From NCBI GenBank assembly GCA_963763325.1, contig CAVXOL010000022.1, positions 124,001-188,000 on the forward strand: a DNA stretch of 64,000 nucleotides, read 5' to 3'. Under the pieces are notes generated by a model. It saw nothing but the letters and a program-made list of their open reading frames with translations, had not been told where the DNA came from and did not search any database. Shown here piece after piece: positions 1 through 9,826 of the stretch. Each line of letters starts with the position of its first letter. The first letter of the stretch is position 1. This DNA is from JBBECJ01 sp963763325 (lineage in GTDB: Bacteria > Chloroflexota > Chloroflexia > Thermomicrobiales > CFX8). Made by a program: the position numbers and the translations under genes.

Positions 1-187
1 GCACTACTACCACGACCGAATGCACATCCGTGGACAGCACGATCTGAAGTTGACACGTTACCGATACACGCATTGCACAGACGTTGTCTCTCTGTAACGC
101 CACCGGGCGTAGTGTCACTGTGAGATACCGCGCCCGACGTTTGTCAGTGACCTGCCCTGCCAGGCGGGGTGGAACAGGATAGAGACG

Positions 188-1189
188 ATGAAACGCACGA
201 AGACACTTGCGTGGTGCAGCACCATGCTGCTGGTGTTGACGCTCGTTCTCGCTGCGTGTGGAGATGACGACGCGGAGACGCCGACCAGCACCTCCAGCGC
301 CGGAGCGGTCGACACGCAAGTCGCAGGGGCGGTTGCAGCGACGCTGACCGCTCAGCCTGCAGCGACGCTCGCTCCGACGACGGTTCCTGCGGCAACCCTG
401 ACGCCGGTGCCGACATCGACGCGCCAGCCGACACCCGCACCGTCGCCGACGGTCAAGCCAACCGCAACATCGCCGATGGCCCCAACGCCGCAACCAACGG
501 CGACAGCGACCGTGACGCCGGCTCCAACATCGACACCATCGCCAACTCCGACGCCGACCGTCGTGCCCGCGCCGACACCACCGCTGCTCGGCGATCGCGT
601 TGATGTGCCACCGCTGTCCGAGTGGGATCCGGTTGATGAAGATCGCTACACTGGATTCGTGGGCGACGAAGGGACCTACCACCTGCGGATCAACGAGCCG
701 TGTTCAGGCGTGTTCGTTTGTGGGGTGTCCAGGGAGCCGTTGGCGGAATCCGGGCGCGTCGACCTCAGCGTGCAGGTGGATGTGCGGCTGGTAACGGCAG
801 CGTCCCCGTCGTCGTCGGCCTGCGTGGCGCTCGGCTATGAGGATGCCGACGGACACTTCGCCGAGTTCTGGCTTTGCCTGATGGCTGACGAGAAAACGTT
901 CGCGGTGTATGCCGATGGCAACGTTTCGGACGGCACTGACTCGTCGCCGACGTTCCTGTTCGCTCCCGCCGTGCGGACGGGAACGAATCCGGCCACCGAC
1001 TGGAACCGGCTGCAGATCATCATCGAAGGCGACCATGTCTGGTTCATCGCCAACCGGGTTGTGCTGCACTACGAGGCCATGATGGCGAGCGCGAGCGAGA
1101 TCCCGACGGTCGGGATCCATATCGGAAACACCGGCGACCCGCCGGTGGAGTTCGAATTCGGAAGGCTATCGGTCCATCTCGTGAACTGA
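188..1189 (+). CDS. Secreted lipoprotein with Pro/Thr-rich stalk
   Basis: A 333-residue protein probably anchored to the outer face of the membrane by a lipid. Residues 1-24 form a lipoprotein signal with lipobox L-A-A-C ending at Cys24, followed by an acidic G-D-D-D segment. Residues of about 45-125 are a low-complexity stalk of Pro, Thr and Ala repeats. The C-terminal 200 residues look like a beta-sandwich of the concanavalin A/laminin G type, judged only from alternating hydrophobic and aromatic strands (F-W-L-C, V-W-F-I-A-N), so it may bind sugars. The ATG has a purine-rich AGGATAGAG in front. No partner gene is evident. The function is not known. Confidence 0.75.
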   Translation: MKRTKTLAWCSTMLLVLTLVLAACGDDDAETPTSTSSAGAVDTQVAGAVAATLTAQPAATLAPTTVPAATLTPVPTSTRQPTPAPSPTVKPTATSPMAPTPQPTATATVTPAPTSTPSPTPTPTVVPAPTPPLLGDRVDVPPLSEWDPVDEDRYTGFVGDEGTYHLRINEPCSGVFVCGVSREPLAESGRVDLSVQVDVRLVTAASPSSSACVALGYEDADGHFAEFWLCLMADEKTFAVYADGNVSDGTDSSPTFLFAPAVRTGTNPATDWNRLQIIIEGDHVWFIANRVVLHYEAMMASASEIPTVGIHIGNTGDPPVEFEFGRLSVHLVN

Positions 1190-1406
1190 GCCACTCCCGT
1201 GGTGCGGGTCTGACCGGAGACCATCGTGCGATAGCCAGCAGTGGCGATCGATGGTCGCCGCGCCTGGGCTGTGTTCCGTTTCCCATCAAGACGGCTGTGG
1301 CCGAGGCGTTTTCACAGTCGTGCAACCTGCCGCGAACCATGATCGTGTATTCTCGCCCTCGACGATGACAGCCCGACAAGGCGCGATAGTCGGAAGGCAT
1401 GGTTTC

Positions 1407-2237
1407 GTGACCACTCGCTCAGCGACAGGTATCCCGCACGACTACCACATGCACTCGGAGCATTCGTTTGACTGTAGTGTGCCGGTGCTGGATCGCTGCC
1501 GGCAGGCGGTCGAACTGGGGCTGGCCGAGATCTGCATCACCGACCACTGCGACTTTGTGCCGGTTGACAAGGGGTTTGGCTACTACCGGCCGGACGCCTA
1601 CTTCGCTGATGTCGAGCGGGCGCGGGTCGAGTTCGACGGGCGCGTCAGACTGCGGGCCGGTGTCGAGATCGGGGAGTGGCACCGCTACCCGGAACAGGCG
1701 CAGGCGATGGCTGATGCGTACCCGTACGACTTCATCATCGGCTCGCTGCACTTCATCGGCGAGGAGATGACCGGGCTGGTCCTCGAGCCGCTGTATTTTG
1801 ACGGCAGGAGCGAGAAGGACGCCTACGAAACTTACTTCACCGAGCTACTGGCGATGGTGCGCCATGGCGGGTTCGACGTGATTGGCCACATCGATGTCCC
1901 GAAGCGGGCCGGCTTTTCGGTCTACGGCGGCTACCGCTGCGCTGATTTCGAGGAGCCGATCCGGGAGGTTCTGAAGGCCGCGATCGAGGCCGGGATCGGG
2001 ATCGAGGTCAACACCGGCACCGCCCGCCGTCCGGTCGGCATCCCGTCACCGGATGTCGATGTCCTGCGGTGGTACAAGGAGTTGGGTGGCGAGATCCTGA
2101 CGATCGGTTCCGACGCCCATCGCGCCGACCAGATGACGCACGGCTTCGAGGTCGTCCCGGCCATGCTGGAGGCAGCGGGGTTCGAGGCGGTGACATGCTT
2201 CGAACGGCGGAAGCCCTTCTGGGTGCCGGTCGGGTAG
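1407..2237 (+). CDS. PHP-domain histidinol-phosphatase (HisJ-like)
   Basis: A 276-residue PHP-family metallophosphoesterase like HisJ, which removes phosphate from L-histidinol phosphate in histidine synthesis. The metal ligands expected of the family are visible: H-M-H near residue 14, I-T-D-H-C-D near 45, a Glu in G-V-E-I-G-E, H in G-S-L-H-F-I, H in I-G-H-I-D-V and S-D-A-H near the C-terminus. The GTG at 1407 is chosen because GGAAGG lies about nine bases upstream and the length fits the family; a longer reading upstream adds no conserved sequence. No other his gene is nearby, so it could act on another phosphate ester. Confidence 0.85.
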   Translation: MTTRSATGIPHDYHMHSEHSFDCSVPVLDRCRQAVELGLAEICITDHCDFVPVDKGFGYYRPDAYFADVERARVEFDGRVRLRAGVEIGEWHRYPEQAQAMADAYPYDFIIGSLHFIGEEMTGLVLEPLYFDGRSEKDAYETYFTELLAMVRHGGFDVIGHIDVPKRAGFSVYGGYRCADFEEPIREVLKAAIEAGIGIEVNTGTARRPVGIPSPDVDVLRWYKELGGEILTIGSDAHRADQMTHGFEVVPAMLEAAGFEAVTCFERRKPFWVPVG

Positions 2238-2424
2238 CGACCTCCTTCCTCCAGAGCCACCCAGCGGATGCACCGGCCCTGCGCGGCGGGGGCTCCGTTC
2301 CAGCCGGTGCTCGCTGCACCAATTCCCCCTCCGGGATGCATGGCGAACGTAGATAAATGCCGTAGGTCGGCCGGAATCCTACGTAGCTTTGCGGATGCCC
2401 TGATACATCCTGGCCCAATAGAGT

Positions 2425-2464
2425 ACAGGCGACGCTGACGCCAGCTGGCGGTAGCGTCGCCTGT
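2425..2464. other. 40-base near-perfect palindrome
   Basis: Twelve-base arms (ACAGGCGACGCT and its complement) enclose a second six-base stem (CGCCAG/CTGGCG), so 40 bases fold into one hairpin with a single G-A/G-T mismatch step. It lies in the 356-base gap between the PHP phosphatase and the NHL gene, where I see no gene. It could terminate the phosphatase transcript, though there is no T-run. Confidence 0.5.
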
Positions 2465-2593
2465 GCGCGCGAGCGCGTCTTGCCCGGCGAGGTAGCCAGG
2501 TGACTCACCCCGCGTGTGCCGTGTACTCGTCCGGCCAGGCACGACATTGTCCTGTCGTTGCTGCGGCTCCTCTCGATGCTGGAGGTCAATCAC

Positions 2594-5259
2594 ATGCTGC
2601 GCATCACTCACGTAGCTGCTTATGTCACCGTCATCGCGTTGCTTGCTGGCGCGATCCTGCATGTTCAGGCCTTCGAGCCGGGCAACGAGCACTTCGGACG
2701 CCGTTGGGCACGCACAGACCAGCCGGTCGCGGACGGCGACATTGCCCGAACCTGGATCTGGGGACCGGAGGCCAACACCGGCGTGGTGACGGAAGCCTAC
2801 GCAGAGTCGCCGGACGGTCAGCGCCAGGTGCAGTACTACGACAAGAGCCGGATGGAGATCAACGATCCGAACGGCGATCCGAACGTCGCCCTTCTACGTC
2901 ACCAACGGCCTGCTCGTCATCGAACTGATGACCGGCAGGCTGCAGTTGGGTGACGACGAGTTCCAGCAGCACCAGCCGGCCCAGGTGAACGTGGCGGGCG
3001 ACCCGGACGATCCACTGACCTACGCCGACCTGGCCCCGCTGCGGGTGGCGGGACCGGTTGCCGACGGCAGCGTCATCACCCAGCGCATTGACAGCGATGG
3101 GGCCGTTGGTATCGATGCCGAGCCTGCGCGTCATGGGGTGACGGCGGCCCACCGGCTGACGGTGCCGGGGATCGACCATCAGGTCGCCAGCCCGTTCTGG
3201 GATTTCCTCAACTCGACCGGACCGGTGATGCTCGATGGGCAACTCGTGACCGAGCGGCTGTTCGACCCGTGGTTCTATGCGACCGGTTTCCCGATCACCG
3301 AAGCGTACTGGGCCGAAGGTGAAGATCGGCGGGACACCGCGGCTGGTGCTGTTGCAGTGCTTCGAGCGGCGCTGCCTGACCTATACACCGGGCAACCCGG
3401 ATGGGTTCCAGGTCGAGGCGGGCAACGTCGGGCAGCACTACTGGACGTGGCGCTACGAGCAGATACCGGATGAAGGGGCGCCGACGGCGACGGTGACCAG
3501 CACCGCTACGCCGACCAGCACGTCAACAAGCACACCAACGGCAACCCCCACCCAGACGCCAGTGACCGAGTACGCATTCGTCGACGAATGGGGTGGCACG
3601 TACACGCCGATTGCCAGGCTGTCGATCATGCGGGGTGTCGGTGTCGATGCGAACAACAATCTCTGGGTCGCGGATAGCCTGAACCATCGGCTGGTCCAGT
3701 TCGATCCGGATGGGATCTTCATGCGCGTTGTTGGGTCGATGGGGGCAAAGTCGGGCGAATTCAACTACCCGACCGGGATTGCCGCGAGCGAAGCCGGTCT
3801 CCTCTACGTCGTCGACAGGGACAACGACCGCGTCCAGGTGCTAGCTGCTGACGGAGCGTATCTGGAGCAATGGGGGCAGGAAGGCATTGGGAATCGCGAG
3901 TTCCGCGGACCACACGCCATCGCCATCAATGGTGATGTTGTCTACGTCGCTGACAGTGGTAACCACCGCGTCCAGACGTTCACGTTGAACGGAACCTATC
4001 TAGGGCAATTCGGCAGCTTCGGCACCGGCCCAGGACAGTTTGATACGCCGCTTGGTCTGGCGTTCGATCCACAAGGCAATGTCTACGTGACCGACACCGG
4101 GAATACCCGCGTCCAGAAGTTCGATCCGAATGGCACTTACCTCAGCCAGTTCGGAAGCCCGGGGGCGAATCCTGGCCAGTTCAATTACCCGGAAGGGATC
4201 GCGATTGATGCGGAGGGCTACATCTATGTCGCCGACAACCAGAACGATCGCGTGCAGCTCTTTTCACCGGACGGCAGCATCCTGAACGTGATCGGCGAGA
4301 GAGGGAGCGAGTTCGGCCAGTTCAGCCAGCCAGCAGCGCTTGCGCTGGATCATGATGGGAACCTCTACGTTGGCGATGAGTTCAACCTTCGCGTCCAGAA
4401 GTTCAGCGCTGGTGGGGCATTCCTGTTCGACGTTACCGACAGCAGGCGCGGTCGGTTCAGTGTTCCGACCGACATCACGTTTGATGAGAGCGGCGGGCTG
4501 CTCGTCATCGACGGACACAACGACATACCGACGATCACGCGCTACACCCTGGATGGCGAACTGAGAGAGACGTATGGATTTGCCCGCACTGGCGGCCAGT
4601 ACGACATCCTACATGGTGTCGCGGTCGGGGCATTTGGAGACATCTACGTGACCGACCGGTTCTCCAACGTCGTCCAGCGCTTCTCGTCGGCCTGGCTGTA
4701 CAAAGGCGAGTGGGGAACGACCGGGACGTTGCCGGGGCAGTTCAACGGGCCGACGAAGATCGCAACCGATGCCGACGGCAACGTCTACGTAACCGACACC
4801 GGCAACAACCGCGTCCAGAAGTTCGATTCCAACGGGGTGTTTCTGGATGCCTGGGGCGGCGCCGGTAGCGGGAATGGACAGTTCAAGATGCCGGAAGGGA
4901 TCGCGATCGATGGCGAGCGCGTGTACGTGACGGACTATGGAAACGACCGAGTGCAGGTGTTTTCCCGGAGTGGGGAATACATCGACCAATGGGGCAGCAC
5001 CGGCAGCGAGTTGGGCCAGTTGAAGTCGCCTGTCGGGGTAGCCGTGCGACAGGATGGCTACCTGCTGGTGGTCGATTACGGGAACAGTCGCGTGGTTGTG
5101 TATACGCCCGACGGCCAGGCGGTTGATTCGTTCGGGTCAACCGGTAGCGGACCAGGACAGTTCGATGTGCCGTTCGGGATCGCGATCGACAACGATGGCT
5201 ATGTCTACGTGACCGACATCAACAACCATCGGGTGCAGAAGTTCAAGCCAGGTCGCTGA
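2594..5259 (+). CDS. Secreted 12-repeat NHL beta-propeller protein (two frameshifts)
   Basis: A secreted protein of about 880 residues. A hydrophobic signal peptide starts at the ATG at 2594, preceded by GGAGG eight bases upstream. Next comes a roughly 260-residue N-terminal domain I do not recognise (P-F-W-D-F-L-N, R-C-L-T-Y-T-P), then a Thr/Pro/Ser linker near 3480-3565. About twelve NHL repeats follow, each with a core like Y-V-T-D-T-G-N-x-R-V-Q-K-F, enough for two six-bladed propellers. NHL propellers usually bind proteins, peptides or glycans. The reading frame changes near 2890 (extra G in GTCGCCC) and near 3318 (extra G in GAAGGTG); removing one base at each point joins the three parts without loss. 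Confidence 0.8.
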
Positions 5260-5300
5260 GCGGATGCGTCCTCGTCAGCGTCCATGATCCAGACCTGAGA

Positions 5301-5324
5301 CAGGCTCCCCTTAAGGGGAGCCTG
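5301..5324. terminator. Bidirectional terminator hairpin
   Basis: A perfect 24-base palindrome (CAGGCTCCCC, TTAA, then its complement) between the converging NHL and peptide-binding genes. The position and stem strength suit a shared terminator; a T-run is absent. Confidence 0.65.
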
Positions 5325-5360
5325 CTCGCTTGTGTCGTGCTGGAGGTTCCCGGATTCTGC

Positions 5361-7222
5361 TTACTCCGGCCGGCCCTCGGTGTAGATCGTGTTCCACATA
5401 CCGACGTAGATGTTGCCGTTGGGGAGGGCGAAGCCCTGGGCGCTGATCGGCACGCCCTTGACCCACGGCTTGTAGACATCGTAGGCGTTGCGGTAGACGA
5501 CCGGGATGTAGGCGACTTCTTCCTGCATGATCGCTCTCGGCCTGGCGGTAGATCTCGAGCCGGGCCTCCGGGTCTGGCTCTTCCTTGCCCTGGACGACCA
5601 ACTCGTCGAACTCGGCGTTCGACCACGCCTGGCGCTTGCCCGACTCCTTGTTGGAGTAGAACATGTCGAAGTAGCCGTTGTTCGGGTCCGGGTAGTCGTA
5701 GTACCAGCGCACGAAGACGAGTCTGCGGTGTGTTGGTGAACATCAGGTCGCGGAAAGCCTGGAAGTCCATCACCTGGATCTGGATCTCCAGCCCGATCGC
5801 TTCCATGACCTGGGCGGCGATGTCCTCGGCCATGATGTTGGAGTTGAGGGCGGCCTCGTTGCGGAGGATCATCGTGACCTCCGGCCAGTTCTCGCCACCT
5901 TCGTAGTCGGTGCCTTCCAGCTCGGCCAGCGCCTTCTCCGGCGAGAAGTCCATCACGTCGGCGAATTCGCTGCCGAAGTAGCCGAAGAGGCCCGGCGGGA
6001 CGAGGCAGTAGGCCGGGTCGCCGCCGCCGTTGGTCAGCTCGTTGATGCGCTCGCGGTCGATCGAGTGCGAGAGGGCGCGGCGAACCTTGATGTCGTCGAA
6101 CGGCGCGACCGTCACCTGCGGCAACAGCTTCCAGATCAGCGGCTCAACCCACTTCTGGACTTCGGCGCTCATCTCCGGGTCGGACTGGACGCGCGGCAAA
6201 TCGGCGCCGGGGACGATCGTCCAGTCCACCTCACCGGCTTCGTAGGGCAGCAGCCCCTGCTCGGTCGGGATGATCAGGTTGTTGACCGTCTCAAGCGTGA
6301 TGGCGTTGGCGTTCCAGTAGTTCGGGTTCTTCTCGACGACGCAGACCTGGCTGTGCTCCCACTCGGTCAGCACGAACGGGCCGTTCGAGATGACCGGTCC
6401 GCCGATCTCGCCCGGGTCAGTGAAGTTGCCGCCCGCCTCGGCCGACTCTGGATGGGTCGGGACGCAGGCGTAGTAGGCGACGATGATCGGGAAGAGGCCG
6501 CGCGGTGCGATCATCTCGACTTCGAGCGTCCAGTCATCGACGACGGTGACACCGAGCGTGTCAGGGTCGGCGCCTTCGAGGTTGATCTCCTCGGCGCCCT
6601 TGATGTCGAACAGGATCGACGCGTACGGGGCCATCGTGTCCGGGTTGAGCATCCGCTTCCACGAGTAAGCGAACGTCTCGGCCGTGACCGGGTCGCCGTT
6701 CGAGAAGCCGGTGTTGTCGGGGCGGATGTTGAAGGTCCAGACGGTCGCGTCCTCGTTCGGCTCCCATGACTCGGCCCAATCGGGGATCGGGTTGAAGTCC
6801 TGGTCGAAGTTGAGCAGGCCGGCCCAGATCTGCGGGACACCGTTGCAGTAGAGGTCGGCGTTGAAGTCGTGGCTGGCCGGATCGCCGTTGCGGAGCGTGT
6901 CGTTGAGGAACTGGACGGCGTCCGGGACGCTGGTCGTCTCGCCGGCCGCGGTGCTCTCCGCGCCGCCGTCGGTGGATGGCGATGCCTCGCTGTCGCCGGT
7001 CGTGGCGGTAGCGTCTGTACTACCACTGGCGGTTGTGCCGGTTGCGGCTGGCGTGTCGGTGGTGTCGTCATCGTCGTCACCACCGCAGGCGGCCAGGAGT
7101 GAACCTGCCGCCGGGGCTGCCAGCGCCGCGCCAGCGATCTTCATGAAGGTGCGGCGGTCGACGCCGATGCCGCGCAGCCGCTTTTCGAGCAGGCGTACCT
7201 GCTCCGTGTCAATCAGGACCAC
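5361..7222 (-). CDS. Oligopeptide ABC transporter substrate-binding lipoprotein (two frameshifts)
   Basis: A family 5 extracellular solute-binding protein (DppA/OppA type), about 620 residues. The N-terminus carries a twin-arginine motif D-R-R-T-F-M-K and then lipobox L-A-A-C, so it is likely exported by Tat and lipidated, followed by an Asp/Thr/Ser-rich spacer. Family features include W-E-P-N-E-D-A-T-V-W-T-F, the N-G-P-F region and R-R-A-L-S-H-S-I-D. The start is GTG with GGAGGAG upstream. The frame breaks near 5718 (extra A after CCGCAG) and near 5530 (extra G in AGCGATC); after correction it ends M-W-N-T-I-Y-T-E-G-R-P-E at 5361. No permease or ATPase gene is adjacent. Confidence 0.85.
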
Positions 7223-7510
7223 TCGAACTCCTCCTGAGCCTCGGCAACGGCCAGAGCCAGTGTCCGTGCCACGCTCGTTCCGCTCCCGGCGACAGCCGGG
7301 TGCTTGTCAAACCAAATACTCTATTCAATATATCAGATGCGGCATATGCACAATGGCGTATTCTTACCATTTCGTGGCGTATGTCCGCCGATCCGGCTCC
7401 TGACGTCGTCGCATGTGAAGCATTCGGTTCGAGCGGCGCTCACGCACCAGCAGGGGCGATGGCCGCAGCCACGTCCGTGCCGGTGCGTTCAAGTGACCGT
7501 TCGGCTCAGC

Positions 7511-8215
7511 TTAATGGGTGTCAGAGACGTTCCATCCAGCCAACAGGCGATGGTGATCATGGTCGAGGTGCGTGCGCATAGCGGTGGCTGCCGCGTCCGG
7601 ATTTCCGGTGAGAATTGCGGCGAGGATGGCGGCGTGCTCATTGACCGCGTCTGGAGCGGGTGCGATCTCATTCGGGCAGGTAGCCTCGAAGCGGCGGATG
7701 GCTAGCCGGAGCGGTGTCAGCGTGGTTTCCAGTGTCGGGTTGCCGGCCACGTGCAGCAATGCGTCGTGGAAGCGGATGTCGGCTTCATGGGCGGCCCGTG
7801 TCTGCGTTTCGCCTGGGTGAGCAAGGGCGGCATCGACGGCAACCGAGAACGCCTGTGCCGTTCGTTCGATCGTCGGGTAGTCAAGGATACCGCCGGCCCG
7901 CGTCGCTGCCAGCCGGACGACGAGGGACTCCAGCTCTGCCCAGACGGGATACAGTTCGATCAACTGTGCTGGATCGAGGGGGGTAACGCGCGTCCAGCGG
8001 CCCGGATGGCTCTCGACCAGCCCCTCGTGCTCGAGTTGCAGCAGCGCTTCGCGGACAGGCGTCCGGCTGATACCGAAGGTCTGGGCCAGGTCGGTATCGC
8101 GCAGGATCTCTTCTGGCGCGAGAGTACCGTCAACGATCCAGGCGCGCAGCGTCTCGGCGACGGTTTCGCGCGTGGGAACGCGGGAGATCGGCTCGGCGAC
8201 GACAGGTACCGGCAT
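7511..8215 (-). CDS. GntR-family regulator, FadR/FCD type
   Basis: A transcription factor of about 234 residues. The N-terminal winged helix-turn-helix is typical of GntR (T-R-E-T-V-A-E-T-L-R-A-W-I, then G-I-S-R-T-P-V-R-E-A-L-L-Q-L-E-H-E-G-L-V). The C-terminal all-helical FCD effector domain shows the expected H-E-A-D-I-R-F-H-D-A-L and the H-L-D-H-D-H-H end, which bind a metal and a carboxylate effector in this class. The ATG at 8215 has GGAG nine bases upstream; three upstream ATGs are possible. It lies 288 bases upstream of the peptide-binding lipoprotein on the same strand and may regulate it. Confidence 0.85.
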   Translation of the reverse strand: MPVPVVAEPISRVPTRETVAETLRAWIVDGTLAPEEILRDTDLAQTFGISRTPVREALLQLEHEGLVESHPGRWTRVTPLDPAQLIELYPVWAELESLVVRLAATRAGGILDYPTIERTAQAFSVAVDAALAHPGETQTRAAHEADIRFHDALLHVAGNPTLETTLTPLRLAIRRFEATCPNEIAPAPDAVNEHAAILAAILTGNPDAAATAMRTHLDHDHHRLLAGWNVSDTH

Positions 8216-8251
8216 TGGCGTCATCTCCATCATTATTGTTGTACGTAATGC

Positions 8252-8263
8252 GCAGTATACTGC
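8252..8263. promoter_or_regulatory. Candidate GntR operator (GTATAC palindrome)
   Basis: GCAGTATACTGC is a perfect 12-base palindrome 37 bases ahead of the GntR start. It contains a TATACT that could be the -10 box of this gene. FCD-type GntR proteins often bind palindromes centred on GTATAC, so autoregulation is a reasonable inference. Confidence 0.4.
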
Positions 8264-8482
8264 ACCGTTTCCAACTTGCACGCAGAGACTTCAAGCGGAG
8301 AGGTTGCGGCGCGGCTCGCGCCTGGATGGAATGCCGAGGACGGGCCGGTGTTAACACGTCGTAACCATGCCTCAGGCTCTCTGGTTACCTGCCATGATGT
8401 CAGTGGGTTGCCCCTCACGGCGGCGAAACCGCGACAGGAACTCCCCGGACGTTGGATGGCTGCGTTGCGATTCCACTCCGTC

Positions 8483-8530
8483 ACGTAGCCCGAATTGGCT
8501 ACGTCACATGGCCCAGATGGGCTGGGCCAT
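8483..8530. other. Two tandem perfect hairpins
   Basis: ACGTAGCC/GGCTACGT with a six-base loop (8483-8504) is followed three bases later by ATGGCCCAG/CTGGGCCAT with a five-base loop (8508-8530). They lie in a 727-base stretch (8234-8960) between divergent minus-strand genes where no gene is convincing. A strong ribosome-binding site, AGGAGG, begins seven bases after the second hairpin. Confidence 0.5.
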
Positions 8531-8548
8531 TCGGACAGGAGGTGCGCG

Positions 8549-8875
8549 ATGCCGGGCATACGACGTGCATATGTGAGAGACCCAGGAGAGGGATTCCGGC
8601 CAAGCGACAGGGGGCCAAATTGGAACCAGTGTGGGTCTTGTTACGCTGCTTTCGCACGATGCCGGATGGGCCCTGCCTCGTCCTCGGTGCCTACCACTCA
8701 GCAGGCACTGCGATCGCGTCTGCAGAGCAACGTGAGCACATCCCGTCTGACGCCTGGAAAGAGCCGCGGCGAGGTCACCAGGTATGGCATGCCGAGCATC
8801 GGCAGTTTGAATACAAACTCGAGTCGTTCATGGTCCCGGCCGAACCACCACCGCCGATGGACTCGATCGAGCTGA
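8549..8875 (+). CDS. Doubtful hypothetical protein
   Basis: A 108-codon reading frame starting at an ATG with AGGAGG seven bases upstream, just after two tandem hairpins. The predicted protein is Arg/Ser/Gly-rich, has a C-x-x-C pair near residue 28 and resembles no family I know. Composition gives little support for real coding, and another frame over the same bases is also open. I list it only because of the ribosome-binding site. Confidence 0.2.
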   Translation: MPGIRRAYVRDPGEGFRPSDRGPNWNQCGSCYAAFARCRMGPASSSVPTTQQALRSRLQSNVSTSRLTPGKSRGEVTRYGMPSIGSLNTNSSRSWSRPNHHRRWTRSS

Positions 8876-8960
8876 AGTCAATCAACTGATTTCCGATCGA
8901 CGACGAATCGTGTCCCGATCCGCCGAGAACGGTCATGTCATGATGTCTGCCAATCGACGT

Positions 8961-9398
8961 TTACCCAGCCATTGAGCGATCAGCCTCGACGCGATAGAAG
9001 AACTCCGCCAGCGATGGCACTGTGGCAGAAGACTGTGCGCGTAGTTCGGTGATGGCTTCCTGCTCCAGTTGAGCGATGCGCGAGACGGAGAGTTGCAGCC
9101 GCTCAGACACTTCGTGGCGCGATTGCCCGACAATCTGGTGGTCGTCGAGCGTCAGGCCAAGCCGCAACGCCAGAACGGCGAAGTGTGGATCGCGCAGGGT
9201 CGCCAGTAACCGCTCCAGCGTTACGACCGCTTCCAGCCGGCGAATTGACCGAATCCGGACGGCCGGGTCGTCAACGATCTGTTGCGCCAATCGGTCCCAG
9301 CCGGTTTCTTTCGCGCCGACGGACATGCCGGTCAGTACGCTCAGGCGTTCCCAGCCGTTGCTGCGAGAGCTATTCGGTCGCTCGCGATGATGTTGCAC
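8961..9398 (-). CDS. Sigma-70 region 4-like DNA-binding protein
   Basis: A protein of about 145 residues. The C-terminal half reads like sigma factor region 4: hydrophobic helix L-A-L-R-L-G-L, then a helix-turn-helix with E-R-L-Q-L-S-V-S-R-I-A-Q-L-E-Q-E-A. The N-terminal half is helical and has no sigma region 2, so it is not a complete sigma factor and may be a stand-alone regulator. The GTG at 9398 is chosen for GGAAAG six bases upstream. A 34-base inverted repeat lies about 50 bases upstream. Confidence 0.55.
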   Translation of the reverse strand: MQHHRERPNSSRSNGWERLSVLTGMSVGAKETGWDRLAQQIVDDPAVRIRSIRRLEAVVTLERLLATLRDPHFAVLALRLGLTLDDHQIVGQSRHEVSERLQLSVSRIAQLEQEAITELRAQSSATVPSLAEFFYRVEADRSMAG

Positions 9399-9449
9399 GT
9401 TGGACTTTCCTTCTATCGTTTCGCAAGGGGATGTCACAGCCGTCCCTGC

Positions 9450-9483
9450 CCATACCAGCATCTACGGTTATCTGCTGGTATGG
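9450..9483. promoter_or_regulatory. Inverted repeat upstream of the sigma-like gene
   Basis: CCATACCAGCA and its exact complement are separated by 12 bases. It lies 52 bases ahead of the start of the minus-strand sigma-region-4-like gene and may be an operator or a leader hairpin. The rest of the 428-base gap to radC (9399-9826) shows nothing I can interpret. Confidence 0.4.
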
Positions 9484-9826
9484 ACAGTACATGTGTCATG
9501 CGATCGTAGCAGCGGCACGATAGTCCTAACTTCGTACCATACGACTGGGTGGTTTGCGAAAGCGAAGTGTCGAGAAGTCGCGCAATACGTCCGTGGTGAC
9601 TCAGATGTTCACCAATTCGTGACGATATGAATCACCAGATCATGACCGATGTCGCAAACACTGGTTCATGCGGTCCCATGGCACTCAAACGGGTGACTGG
9701 GATCGTCGTCCCCGGCGGATGCCCAGTCCTACCGGGGACGTTCTGTGCTCGGTGTTCAGCGCGCATCTCGCAACGCCTGTTCGCCAACAGCGCCGCGACG
9801 AATCGCGCGTTGAGTGGTCATGACGT

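Noticed and set aside
6065..6769. Long plus-strand frame opposite the binding-protein gene
   Set aside because: It is the antisense of a clear family 5 binding protein and is Arg/Asp/Val-rich as expected of a GC-rich shadow.
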